A DNA stretch of 33,473 nt from a virus (IMGVR_UViG_3300050821_003737:1-33473), one strand, 5' to 3'; counted from the first letter of the stretch, positions 12,806 to 20,615 are shown. Numbers and translations: made by a program. Notes: a model not told the origin generated them from the sequence alone.

Positions 12806-13649
12806 CCATCAATCCAACGACATCGTGAAACTACTGGCTGTCGGTGATGCAATGGTAGGGAAGACAGGTTCTTTGGCATCTTTGGTGCCAAATTACAATC
12901 TCCGCATCCTAGACCTCGACAACAAGCTTGATGTCCTGAAACAATTCGTCCTTCGCGAGTGCCCTGCTCATGCCTCGAAAGTCGAATATCGGACCCTCCG
13001 TGATAACCGTGAAGCGACCGCCCTTGGTGCCACGATCAAAGGCCAGCCAAAGGCCTTTGTCGAAACGGTCAAAATGCTTTCCGAATGGAAGTATAAAAAT
13101 CCAGATGGTAGCGAAGTTAACCTCGGTCGGCCTGCCGATTGGGGGCCCGATTGTATTCTCGTCATCGACTCGCTATCCCGTCTATGCGATGCAGCGTACG
13201 ATTGGCAAGAAGCACTTACACCTGCCGGACGATCTGGTGAGAAGGATGGCCGGGCAATTTATGGCAATGCTCAAGATGTCATAGAGAATATGATCTCGAT
13301 GATCACATCACCATTGATGAATACGAACGTGATCCTGATCGCCCATGGCTCTTACATGGACCTGCCAGATGGCACATCGAAGATATTTCCTCAAGGAGTG
13401 GGCCAGAAGCTATCACCTAAAATCCCTCAATACTTCCCCAACATGGTCCGTTACAAAAACATCGCTGGCAAGCGAACGATCCAACTCAAATCCGACATGA
13501 TGATCGACCTCGCCAACGCCGCACCATTCGCCATGCCAGAGACTCTCGATGTCGAAACCGGCCTCGGGAAGTTCTTTGCCATACTCCGCGGTCAGCCTGC
13601 GCCCGCTGCCGTGGAGAAACCTAAGGTGGGCGTTGCTAGGAGAGTGTAA
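12789..13649 (+). CDS. Sak4-like RecA-fold ATPase
   Basis: A 286-aa single-domain ATPase: Walker A GDAMVGKTGS at 19-28, Walker B ILVIDS at 123-128, then NTNVILIAHGSYMD as the third core strand with a sensor-like end. Size, motifs and position between a RecB-like nuclease and a probable ssDNA-binding protein fit the Sak4 group, which helps anneal single strands during phage recombination. It ends GVARRV, loosely like the RRR tails in this window. The start at 12789 avoids a non-protein-like N-terminal extension of the frame. Confidence 0.8.
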   Translation: MPSLADHQSNDIVKLLAVGDAMVGKTGSLASLVPNYNLRILDLDNKLDVLKQFVLRECPAHASKVEYRTLRDNREATALGATIKGQPKAFVETVKMLSEWKYKNPDGSEVNLGRPADWGPDCILVIDSLSRLCDAAYDWQEALTPAGRSGEKDGRAIYGNAQDVIENMISMITSPLMNTNVILIAHGSYMDLPDGTSKIFPQGVGQKLSPKIPQYFPNMVRYKNIAGKRTIQLKSDMMIDLANAAPFAMPETLDVETGLGKFFAILRGQPAPAAVEKPKVGVARRV

Positions 13650-13695
13650 CCTGAACCTGACCTGACCAAATCCAACCTCAACCGAAAGAACCCAA

Positions 13696-14142
13696 ATGAC
13701 CAACCCTAACTTCGAATCCCTCCTCGACCGTCCTGCTGATGACGTCAAGCCGCCCCCGACCCTCCCTGCTGGTCCGTACCTGACGGTCCTTCAAGGGCTC
13801 CCTGAGAAGATCGAATCTTCCAAGAAGAAGACGCCCGGATTCCGCTTCATCCACAAGATCATCTCACCGCTCGACGGTGTCGATGACGATGCCCTTGCCC
13901 TCATCGAAGGAGGGGTCTCTGGCAAGACGGTCCGCAACGACATGTGGGTCACTGAAGATTCCCTCTTCATGCTCACCCAATTCCTTGAGAACTGCGGAGT
14001 CGAGATGGCAGGGAAATCGATCTCAGCCTGCATTGACGAGACGCCAAATCGTCAAGTCGTAATCTTCATCAAACACGAGTCCTCCGACGATGGCGAACGC
14101 ATCTTTGCCAAAGTCGGGAAGACCGCTCCTGCCGACGCCTAA
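13696..14142 (+). CDS. probable ssDNA-binding partner protein
   Basis: A 148-aa protein beginning MTNPNFESLLDRPADDVKPP. The core is beta-rich (PAGPYLTVLQGLPEKI, FRFIHKIISP, NRQVVIFIKHESS) and could be an OB-like fold. In many phages a Sak4 ATPase is followed by an SSB-like or DUF669-type protein, which is the basis for this call; no direct signature is seen. Two hairpins, the second a terminator, follow it and close the recombination unit. Confidence 0.55.
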   Translation: MTNPNFESLLDRPADDVKPPPTLPAGPYLTVLQGLPEKIESSKKKTPGFRFIHKIISPLDGVDDDALALIEGGVSGKTVRNDMWVTEDSLFMLTQFLENCGVEMAGKSISACIDETPNRQVVIFIKHESSDDGERIFAKVGKTAPADA

Positions 14143-14180
14143 GTTCCTCCCCTCACCCTATGTTTCCGGGTGAGCAACTT

Positions 14181-14216
14181 GCTAGGGGCGTCGCGAATGA
14201 GCCCCTAGCCTTTTAT
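14181..14216 (+). terminator. Rho-independent terminator
   Basis: GCTAGGGGC (14181-14189) pairs with GCCCCTAGC (14201-14209), followed by CTTTTATT. Another hairpin, CTCACCC (14152-14158) with GGGTGAG (14168-14174), lies just upstream. It ends the recombination operon. Confidence 0.85.
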
Positions 14217-14226
14217 TGGAGCCACC

Positions 14227-14646
14227 ATGCGTGACACAACAGCAGAACCTTTCGATATCGCTCAAACAAGTCTTGCGATCGAAGAGGAGATATCGGCAGT
14301 GCTCCCTAAGCGAACTTCAGGAGCTATACACTCTACTATCCAAAGGCTTAGGGACCAGACGAATATCAAAGATCATGAACCGCGACCGGCGCACGCTGCA
14401 AAATTGGAAGAACCATCCAAGGCCATTGATACTTCGATTGCTGAAGACGCAATCAATCCAAGTCACTACCGAAAGCATCCGTCAGGGATCGAATGCATCG
14501 AAGTCACTCGACATATGAACTTCAATGTTGGGAACGCGATCAAGTATCTCTGGCGGTATATGGACAAGGGGGACCCGGTTGAGAATCTAAAGAAGGCGCA
14601 ATGGTATATTGATGATGAAATTCGCAGGCTTGAAGGTAAGCGATGA
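14227..14646 (+). CDS. DUF3310 family protein
   Basis: The C-terminal half (about residues 77-139) has the DUF3310 pattern: INPSHYRKHPSGIECIEV, then NFNVGNAIKYLWRYMDKGDP and KKAQWYIDDEI. This small domain is common in phage replication regions and is often labelled nucleotide kinase without direct proof. The N-terminal half is a variable extension with a helix-rich, basic sequence (LPKRTSGAIHSTIQRLRDQT). TTGGAG precedes the ATG. It overlaps the UDG-exonuclease gene by 4 nt. Confidence 0.8.
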   Translation: MRDTTAEPFDIAQTSLAIEEEISAVLPKRTSGAIHSTIQRLRDQTNIKDHEPRPAHAAKLEEPSKAIDTSIAEDAINPSHYRKHPSGIECIEVTRHMNFNVGNAIKYLWRYMDKGDPVENLKKAQWYIDDEIRRLEGKR

Positions 14647-15743
14647 AACCAGTAGTGCTCGTCGGCGAGGCAAAAGGCGAGAATGAGGACAAAATAAACT
14701 CTTCGTTCGTCGGCACCACCGGCGCCCTTCTTCTCCAAATGCTCGCCGACGCTTCCGTCATCTCTTGGTCATCCGCCGATCAAGACTTCCTTTCTCAATA
14801 CTGGCGCACCCGCGATCCGCACTCCCTCGACACCATCTGGAAACTCCACCCTGAGGTCTATCGAACCAATGTATTCCAAAAGCACCCACCCGGAAACAAG
14901 CTCGAATGGTTCTGCGGAACCAAAGCCGAGGGCATACCATACTTCCCAGCCTTGCTCAAATCCAAATACGTCCGCAAGGAGTTTCAATCAGAACTGGACC
15001 GGCTCGGAGAAGAGATACTACGGCTTGACCCCAATCTCATTGTATGCCTTGGCAACTCTGCTATGTGGGCTCTTAGCGGCCGCACTGGTGTTACTAAGCT
15101 TCGTGGTACAACCGCGACTTCCACTCACACAGTGTCTGGATACAAGCTGCTCTACACATATCACCCGTCAGCGGTCGGTAGACAGTGGGAGCTAAGGCCG
15201 ACGACGATTATTGATCTTGCGAAGATAAACAAGGAAAAGGAGTATCCGGATGTCAGGAGACCGAGGGTTGAGATTTGGATTGAACCCGACCTACAAGATA
15301 TCGAAACGTTCATATCGCGCTACATCTCCAACAGCCATAAAATCCTTTCTGTCGACATTGAAACGAGCGGACAACAGATTACATGTATCGGCTTCGCTCC
15401 CAGAAAGGACCTTGCTATCGTTATTCCAATCCATGACGAGCGAAAAAAGAATGGATGCTATTGGCCTACTCAAGCAGATGAACGACGATGTTGGGAGCTT
15501 ATACGTTCAGTGCTTGAGGATAAATCAATTATTAAATTGTTCCAGAACGGATTATATGATATCACGTTCCTCGCTAGGTCCTATGGGATAAAAGTTATGG
15601 GGGCCAAACACGATACCATGCTATTAATGCATGCTCTACAACCAGAGGCTCTAAAGGGCTTGGCTTATCTTGGGTCAGTCTTTACCGACCACGGCCCGTG
15701 GAAATCCGAACGCAAAATGGAAACGATTAAGGCAGGATCGTGA
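14643..15743 (+). CDS. uracil-DNA glycosylase domain fused to pol I-type 3'-5' exonuclease (truncated)
   Basis: Residues 1-195 look like a family 4 uracil-DNA glycosylase: GEAKGENE 8-15, NVFQKHPPGN 76-85, LIVCLGNSAM 132-141 and YTYHPSA 171-177. Residues ~210-366 are a DnaQ-like exonuclease of family A polymerases: SVDIETSG with D238 and E240 (Exo I), FQNGLYDITFL with N302 and D306 (Exo II), and KHDTMLLMHAL. Exo III (Y-x3-D) is missing here and lies in the next ORF. The stop overlaps the polymerase GTG start (GTGA). The glycosylase may scan for uracil in phage DNA or be a structural remnant. Confidence 0.85.
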   Translation: MKPVVLVGEAKGENEDKINSSFVGTTGALLLQMLADASVISWSSADQDFLSQYWRTRDPHSLDTIWKLHPEVYRTNVFQKHPPGNKLEWFCGTKAEGIPYFPALLKSKYVRKEFQSELDRLGEEILRLDPNLIVCLGNSAMWALSGRTGVTKLRGTTATSTHTVSGYKLLYTYHPSAVGRQWELRPTTIIDLAKINKEKEYPDVRRPRVEIWIEPDLQDIETFISRYISNSHKILSVDIETSGQQITCIGFAPRKDLAIVIPIHDERKKNGCYWPTQADERRCWELIRSVLEDKSIIKLFQNGLYDITFLARSYGIKVMGAKHDTMLLMHALQPEALKGLAYLGSVFTDHGPWKSERKMETIKAGS

Positions 15744-17263
15744 GGATAGTCAGAACCGATGAAGCATCCCCAAACTCCATACCAGATCAATGGGAGCGAG
15801 ACCAGATTTATAACGGACTGGATTGTGCAGTTACAGCTGAGGTCTTGGATGCTATCCTTCCACAACTGGACAATTATACATCCGAAACGTATGCGTTTTC
15901 GAGAGCTTTGCAAGGTCCCTGTTTGGAAATGCGACTGCGGGGTGTATTGGTTGATCAAGCTCGAAAGGCAGAAGTCATCAGTGAGTATTTTGATAAGGTC
16001 GATCAATTATCCGAGCAGTTGGATCGTATAGTTCTCGAAGGCGTCGGCATGCCTTCGTTCAATTGGCGTTCCAACAAAGACTTGCAGGCCCTATTCTACG
16101 AACATCTTCAGATACCAGTAATCAGAAAACAAGGGAGGCCTACCTGTGACAGAGACGCGCTTGAGCGAATGGAATCGTATTTGGTCGCACGACCTATCGT
16201 CATGCACCTGTCTGCTATGCGAGAGCTTCAGAAGAGAATCGATTTTCTACGAACCGGCATCGACCCCGACGGCCGAGTCCGCACCAGCTACAATATCGCC
16301 GGAACAAATACCGGCCGCTTTAGCTCAAGCTTCAGCGAATTTGGCACTGGCGGAAATCTACAGAACGTGGAGGAAAGCCTTAGAAGCGTGCTCATCGCCG
16401 ATCGAGGGATGAAGTTCGCGAAGTTCGATGCGAAGTCGGGCGAGAGCTATATCGTTGGTGCAATAGAAGGGAACCTTTTCAATGATTGGAGATATTTTGA
16501 TGCGGTCGAATCTGGTGATGTGCATACAGCAGTTGCTAGAATCGTCTGGCCACACCTTGGATGGACAGGTGACCTTAAAAGAGATAAAAATATTGCCGAA
16601 GGGCCATTCTATCGACACTATTCTTATCGTTTCATGTGCAAAAAGCTTGGCCACGGTAGCAATTACGGTGGAAAGCCAACCACCCTCGCCCAACAAGCCA
16701 AGCTCCCAGAGCGGGTCGTTATCGACTTTCAGCCAAAGTACTTCAGAGCTTTTCCTAGTCATATACGATGGCAAGGATGGACCGACGATCAATTACGGCG
16801 AGTTGGTTTCTTGGTTACTCTCACAGGGCGTAAACGTTGGTTTTTCGGACGCCGTACTGAGCCAGCGACCCTTAGAGAAGCAATTGCATATAACCCTCAA
16901 GGGTCTCTAGCGGACATAGTCAATCGTGCCATGCTCCGCATCTGGCGCCAGCGAATCGCTATCGTTATGATGCAGGATCACGACGCCATCACCTTTATGT
17001 ATCCGGAAGAAGCCGAAGATGAAATCATTCCCCAATTACAAAAAGTCTTGGTGGAGGAGATTCCGCTTGAGCACGGTCGAACCTTGTCCATTCCATACGA
17101 TTGCAAAGTAGGATGGAACAAGGGGAACTTCGACTATGACCATCCAGAGATCAACCCAGACGGCCTCAAAGACTACGAAGGTCACGACAAACGGAAGCGC
17201 CAGCCGCAGGTGTCCATCATGGACAGAATTATTACCAGCCCTAAAAGAAGTCTTAGACTATGA
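15740..17263 (+). CDS. family A DNA polymerase, polymerase domain
   Basis: The 507-aa protein begins with the tail of the exonuclease domain (YNGLDCAVT, Exo III Y24/D28) and continues into a pol I-type polymerase: TNTGRFSS 189-196, NLQN 206-209, motif A FDAKSGE with D230, motif B R297-x3-K301-x7-Y309-G310, NPQGSLADI 385-393, and motif C QDHDA with H414/D415. All catalytic residues are present. The GTG start is coupled to the upstream stop, with AAGG 7 nt before it. The last ~14 residues (MDRIITSPKRSLRL) are probably not original but come from the HNH insertion that follows. Confidence 0.9.
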   Translation: MRIVRTDEASPNSIPDQWERDQIYNGLDCAVTAEVLDAILPQLDNYTSETYAFSRALQGPCLEMRLRGVLVDQARKAEVISEYFDKVDQLSEQLDRIVLEGVGMPSFNWRSNKDLQALFYEHLQIPVIRKQGRPTCDRDALERMESYLVARPIVMHLSAMRELQKRIDFLRTGIDPDGRVRTSYNIAGTNTGRFSSSFSEFGTGGNLQNVEESLRSVLIADRGMKFAKFDAKSGESYIVGAIEGNLFNDWRYFDAVESGDVHTAVARIVWPHLGWTGDLKRDKNIAEGPFYRHYSYRFMCKKLGHGSNYGGKPTTLAQQAKLPERVVIDFQPKYFRAFPSHIRWQGWTDDQLRRVGFLVTLTGRKRWFFGRRTEPATLREAIAYNPQGSLADIVNRAMLRIWRQRIAIVMMQDHDAITFMYPEEAEDEIIPQLQKVLVEEIPLEHGRTLSIPYDCKVGWNKGNFDYDHPEINPDGLKDYEGHDKRKRQPQVSIMDRIITSPKRSLRL

Positions 17264-17693
17264 TCCATTAACAGGGATTTTCACTTGGAAAGTCTCTGTT
17301 AGGAATGGCATCCATGAAGGTTCAATTGCAGGAACTGAATCTGATTATGGATACATTTTAATAAGATACCGAGGCCATGAATTTCAAGCTCATCTTCTTG
17401 CTTGGTATTTCATGACTGGTGATGTTGTTATGACCGATCATAAGAATCGACTCAGGAATGATAATCGATTTGAGAACTTAAGGCCTTCTAGTTACAGTCA
17501 AAACGGTGCAAATAGAAAATGCACTAGTGTCTTAGGTGTGAAAGGAGTAGCTATCAAAGGCACAAAGTTTATGGCACAGATAACTTATAACTACAAAAAC
17601 AATTATCTGGGGTTATGGGATTCGTTAGAAGAAGCACATGCTGCATATCTACAAGCAGCAATGGATTTGTGGGGGGAGTTTGCTTGTGGATAA
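17136..17693 (+). CDS. HNH-AP2 homing endonuclease fused to a captured helicase N-terminus
   Basis: The 185-aa frame overlaps the polymerase end in another frame. Residues 1-31 are not nuclease-like and include TNGSASRRCPSWTE, nearly the same as the start of the next protein. From ~32 it is a typical homing endonuclease: LDYDPLTGIFTWK, catalytic DHKNRLRNDNRFENLRP (101-117), NGANRK, then an AP2-like DNA-binding domain 134-183 (GVKGVAIKGTKFMAQITYNY). From 17229 on the DNA is AT-richer. ATG 17136, with AAGGGG about 10 nt before it, was probably the ancestral helicase start. The 3' end supplies the ribosome-binding site and GTG for the restored helicase gene. Confidence 0.85.
   Translation: MTIQRSTQTASKTTKVTTNGSASRRCPSWTELLPALKEVLDYDPLTGIFTWKVSVRNGIHEGSIAGTESDYGYILIRYRGHEFQAHLLAWYFMTGDVVMTDHKNRLRNDNRFENLRPSSYSQNGANRKCTSVLGVKGVAIKGTKFMAQITYNYKNNYLGLWDSLEEAHAAYLQAAMDLWGEFACG
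17187..17228 (+). repeat. left copy of duplicated helicase start (14 codons)
   Basis: Encodes TNGSASRRCPSWTE in the frame of the HNH fusion. It matches 17701-17742 at 12 of 14 residues but differs at many synonymous positions, so it is a duplicated, recoded gene end and not a simple DNA duplication. Confidence 0.8.
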
Positions 17694-18918
17694 GAAGAAA
17701 ACAAATGGAAGCGCTGCACGTCGTTGTCCTAGTTGGATAGAAGCTTTCGTCGATAGCACAGCGTCGCTTGAGGCCCCTGCGATCTTTCGCCGATGGGCTG
17801 CGATATCGACCATCGCTGCCTGTCTTGAGCAGAAGGTCTACGTGATGTCTGGGGGCAGTCGCCTATTCCCAAACATCTACTGCGCCCTCATCGCCCACCC
17901 CGGAGTTGGCAAGACACGGTGCATCCACGCCGCGAAGGACTACTACTTAGAAATCCCAGAGCCCCATCCGGCCCCAACATCCATGTCAGCCTCGTCAATG
18001 ATCGACGCTGTCTCCAAAGGCAAGCGCAGCATCATGCGACTCCCCGAAGGCATGGTCGAATACAACACCCTCTACATCACCGCCGATGAGCTCTCAGCCT
18101 TCATGCATAAGTACGACGAAGAAGCAATCGGCACGATGTCAGCCTTCTACGATCCCCGGCCCTACGGCCAAACCCGACGTGGCAATGATATCAATATCAA
18201 AATCAAATCGCCCCAACTCAATCTGATCGTCGGCACGACCCCTTCCAACCTAATGAAATACATGCCCGAAACCGCTTGGGAACAAGGCTTCACCTCGCGC
18301 ATCGTAATGCTCTTCTCCGACGAAAGGACCATCGGTGATGACTTCGCCGAGCATGAAAAGAACCTCAACCCCGATCTCATACACGATCTCGTTTCAATTT
18401 CAGGCCTTGTGGGCGAGTTCAAAGTCACACCGGAATATCGCAGCGCGGTTAACGCTTGGCGTAACCTCGGTGAGCCCCCGGTGCCCAATCATCCCAAGCT
18501 TATCCATTACGCGACCCGGAGAAGAATCCATCTGTATAAACTTTCGATGGTGTCTGCTATCGATCGCTCTGACGTCCTACTCCTTACCAAGGACGATTTC
18601 AACCGAGCAATGGGTTGGATGCTCGAAGCCGAAATGACGATGCCGGATATATTCAAGGCTGGGGCTGGGAATGCGGATGCGAAGGCGATGGATGAGATTT
18701 ATCATTTTGTGTTGACGACCGGGCATACGAATCCAGTGCCGGAGAGGAAGATTATCAACTATGCAAAGGAACTGATCCCGATCCATTCAATCGAACGGGC
18801 GGTGAAGATCATGGAGCAATCAGGGATGATTGTAGCAACGCATATTGATAAGCGGACAGGGCAACGGTTGTTCAAAGCCGTGACGCCGGAATTGAATACT
18901 CAATCGGATGTTATTTAG
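17686..18918 (+). CDS. DUF3987-like replicative helicase/primase ATPase
   Basis: A 410-aa RecA-fold ATPase: Walker A HPGVGKT 71-77, Walker B LYITADE 129-135, then QLNLIVGTTPSNLMKYMP as the third core strand and a WEQGFTSRIVMLF sensor region, with a helical C-terminal half. The pattern matches the DUF3987/phage primase-helicase ATPase group found next to phage polymerases. GTG 17686 is the start: GGGGGGAG lies 7 nt upstream, in the end of the HNH gene, which overlaps by 8 nt. Codons 6-19 repeat the sequence at 17187. Its stop overlaps the converging late gene by 8 bp. Confidence 0.82.
   Translation: MDKKKTNGSAARRCPSWIEAFVDSTASLEAPAIFRRWAAISTIAACLEQKVYVMSGGSRLFPNIYCALIAHPGVGKTRCIHAAKDYYLEIPEPHPAPTSMSASSMIDAVSKGKRSIMRLPEGMVEYNTLYITADELSAFMHKYDEEAIGTMSAFYDPRPYGQTRRGNDINIKIKSPQLNLIVGTTPSNLMKYMPETAWEQGFTSRIVMLFSDERTIGDDFAEHEKNLNPDLIHDLVSISGLVGEFKVTPEYRSAVNAWRNLGEPPVPNHPKLIHYATRRRIHLYKLSMVSAIDRSDVLLLTKDDFNRAMGWMLEAEMTMPDIFKAGAGNADAKAMDEIYHFVLTTGHTNPVPERKIINYAKELIPIHSIERAVKIMEQSGMIVATHIDKRTGQRLFKAVTPELNTQSDVI
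17701..17742 (+). repeat. right copy of duplicated helicase start (14 codons)
   Basis: Encodes TNGSAARRCPSWIE at the start of the helicase/primase ATPase. With the copy at 17187 it brackets the inserted HNH gene. Confidence 0.8.
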
Positions 18919-19111
18919 GCCGAAGCTCATTTCGTCCTTTCTCTAAGCCTTCTGCCATACCTGCCTCGCCCTTCAATTTCAACAATTCATCCATACGGCT
19001 GTTGATCGAGATATGAACCTCTTGAATCTTCTTGGCATTGCGGATCGATGCTATCACCGCACCGATGGCTGCAAGGGCACTGAGGAATGAAGCGATTGTG
19101 GCTAGGTCCAT
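18911..19111 (-). CDS. small membrane protein, holin-like
   Basis: A 66-aa protein MDLATIASFLSALAAIGAVI... with one transmembrane helix (residues ~5-22), then a basic turn and a charged helix with coiled-coil character. ATG 19111 is preferred: GGGGAG lies 8 nt upstream, and it overlaps the previous stop. It is the last gene of the lysis/envelope block; a holin- or spanin-associated role is possible. Its 3' end overlaps the converging helicase stop. Confidence 0.6.
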   Translation of the reverse strand: MDLATIASFLSALAAIGAVIASIRNAKKIQEVHISINSRMDELLKLKGEAGMAEGLEKGRNELRPK

Positions 19112-19425
19112 CACTTATACTCCCCATCTATCCCAGCCCTACCAGTCACCCAGCCGTTTCCATGACGAAGTTCTTCGACCCGCCGCTCGATCGAAGTCAC
19201 TTGTGACGCAAGGTTATTCAACTGAGTAGTCTGCACTGCTTGCTGAATGATGACTTCGGCAAGCTTCTTCAGTTCCTGCTTCATGTCATTCATGTCCTGT
19301 TGTAACCTTTCCGTGTAGACCTTTTGACGGGTGTCGCTGCGAATGCTGATCACCAATACGCCAAGAAGATACAGGAGAGTTTGTATCGAGAGAGCACCTA
19401 CGGCAACCCAAGCTTCGCTAGACAT
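19111..19425 (-). CDS. membrane-anchored coiled-coil protein (spanin- or holin-like)
   Basis: A 104-aa protein. After a short N-terminus (MSSEAWVAVGALSIQ) one transmembrane segment (TLLYLLGVLVISI, ~15-28) is followed by a long coiled coil (VYTERLQQDMNDMKQELKKL ... VTSIERRVEELR). This layout resembles inner-membrane spanins (Rz-like), which span the periplasm, but no overlapping Rz1 lipoprotein is seen. Start at 19425 is supported by GTAGGGAA before it. The GNGWVTGRAGIDGEYK tail is unusual for Rz. Confidence 0.55.
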   Translation of the reverse strand: MSSEAWVAVGALSIQTLLYLLGVLVISIRSDTRQKVYTERLQQDMNDMKQELKKLAEVIIQQAVQTTQLNNLASQVTSIERRVEELRHGNGWVTGRAGIDGEYK

Positions 19426-19446
19426 TTCCCTACCCACTGAAAGAGG

Positions 19447-19472
19447 TTGGGGGAGGAATTGCCCTCCCCCAA
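19447..19472 (-). terminator. strong hairpin between envelope-protein genes
   Basis: TTGGGGGAGG (19447-19456) pairs with CCTCCCCCAA (19463-19472), directly after the stop of the beta-barrel gene. On the minus strand it is followed by CCTCTTTC, a short U-run. It may be a partial terminator or an mRNA stabiliser. Confidence 0.5.
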
Positions 19473-19478
19473 TAACGC

Positions 19479-20105
19479 TTAGAAGTGCTTCTGCACTAGA
19501 ACACGAAACACATTCTCGTCGGCCTGACCCTTATAGTTGGGCGCGTTATACCACTGAAACGCAGTCGACCAGCCCTTGGCAATTACAGTATCGACCTCAA
19601 GTCCGGCACAGGCCTTCTCGATGCCATGACCGTAGCAGCCACCAGCAATTACCGCAGGAGTGGAGTTCGCTAGAAGGTTCGCAGGCACCAGTCCAGCAAA
19701 CGGATTCTGTGACGGAGTCGGTGCCGCACTTGCAGCGGCTGGGAAGAAGTTATAACCCAGCTTCACGAACTGCGTCGAGGTAAAGGTACCAGTGCTGCCA
19801 GCGGTACCTCCTTGATAACCAACATTGCCTTCAATGCCTGCTAGGACTTGACCTGTCCATAGCTGATAGCCAGCACCAACGTTGATACCGGCACCATTGT
19901 TCTGTCCAGTGCTGGCATTGTTGAGGAAAGTAGATGACAATGCCGCATTCATATTCAGGCCAAAGTCGAGATAACCGCCTGAGCAGTTGCCTACGGCTAG
20001 ACAGGATGATGCCTGCGGTGCCTTGATCGGGAACGTTGGTAGATCAGCAGCCATCGCCGGGAAGCCCCCCAGCAATAGCGTAGCAAGTAGTAGACCCTTA
20101 CGCAT
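19479..20105 (-). CDS. outer-membrane beta-barrel-like protein, Omp25/porin type
   Basis: A 208-aa protein with a clear signal peptide (MRKGLLLATLLLGGFPAMA, cleavage before ADLP). The mature start ADLPTFPIKAP recalls rhizobial outer-membrane immunogenic proteins and porins. The rest alternates short strands (YLDFGLNMNAALS, GINVGAGYQLWTGQVLAGIE, FVKLGYNFFP) and ends in VFRVLVQKHF, a terminal Phe expected of a barrel insertion signal. Four Cys (in SSCLAVGNCSGG and GGCYGHGIEKACAG) could form disulfides. ATG 20105 has AAGGAG 7 nt upstream. It may mask receptors, block superinfection or help lysis; it is probably host-derived. Confidence 0.65.
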   Translation of the reverse strand: MRKGLLLATLLLGGFPAMAADLPTFPIKAPQASSCLAVGNCSGGYLDFGLNMNAALSSTFLNNASTGQNNGAGINVGAGYQLWTGQVLAGIEGNVGYQGGTAGSTGTFTSTQFVKLGYNFFPAAASAAPTPSQNPFAGLVPANLLANSTPAVIAGGCYGHGIEKACAGLEVDTVIAKGWSTAFQWYNAPNYKGQADENVFRVLVQKHF

Positions 20106-20137
20106 AGTCATTCTCCTTTGTTAGCCCCCAAATCGGC

Positions 20138-20503
20138 CTAAGCCGATGCCTTAGCAGTGGCCTCTACCACAGCTTCAGCCGCAGGCGTTGCCTTGACCTT
20201 AGCTGAATCAGGAGAGTCAGACACTGCAATCTGTGCAAGCGCAGCGTTCGCTTGTCGATTAACCGAGATTCCTTCCACACCTGGCATCGCTGCGACAGTC
20301 TTAATCATTGAGCCCTGTCCTGAGAGAAAGGTGACAAGACCGCCACCGACAGAGTTGCCAAGGGAGCAGACTGCAACGATGATCTTTACTACATTAGCAC
20401 CAAAGAGATCGGTGAGTTGTGCGGTAGAACCGATCAAGGCGCCGTTGATCACGAGGATAATGCCAAGCCATTGTAGAGGGGTGATGCCTTTAAGAGTGTT
20501 CAC
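20138..20503 (-). CDS. holin-like membrane protein
   Basis: A 121-aa protein starting at GTG 20503, with AGGAG 7 nt before it. Two hydrophobic segments (~8-25, PLQWLGIILVINGALIGSTA; ~37-56, VVKIIVAVCSLGNSVGGGL) are joined by TQLTDLFGAN. The C-terminal half is Ala-rich, hydrophilic and probably cytoplasmic. Two spans next to an endolysin fit a class II-type holin. The stop codon lies in the loop of a small hairpin (ATCGGC/GCCGAT). Confidence 0.6.
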   Translation of the reverse strand: MNTLKGITPLQWLGIILVINGALIGSTAQLTDLFGANVVKIIVAVCSLGNSVGGGLVTFLSGQGSMIKTVAAMPGVEGISVNRQANAALAQIAVSDSPDSAKVKATPAAEAVVEATAKASA

Positions 20504-20513
20504 GTTTGTTCTC

Positions 20514-20615
20514 CTATCCAAATAGATGTATGTAGTTAAGATCAGGCAGAGTGTTGTTGAGCCAAACGAGGAACACGGCCCAAAGAAGGATGGCGATGGC
20601 GAAGGCCCATCTCAT
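20514..20615 (-). CDS. 33-aa membrane peptide in the lysis block
   Basis: ATG 20615 opens a short frame, MRWAFAIAILLWAVFLVWLN followed by NTLPDLNYIHLFG. Residues 3-19 form one hydrophobic helix. It fits exactly between the endolysin stop and the holin-like start, 1 nt after the endolysin stop. No strong ribosome-binding site is seen, so coupling to the endolysin gene would be needed. It may act as an accessory holin or antiholin. Confidence 0.45.
   Translation of the reverse strand: MRWAFAIAILLWAVFLVWLNNTLPDLNYIHLFG

Noticed and set aside
17263-17700. Group I intron or intein around the HNH gene
   Set aside because: No intron core helices were recognised. The flanking coding copies are duplicated and in different frames, so splicing would not restore one protein; a free-standing insertion with a rebuilt gene start fits better.
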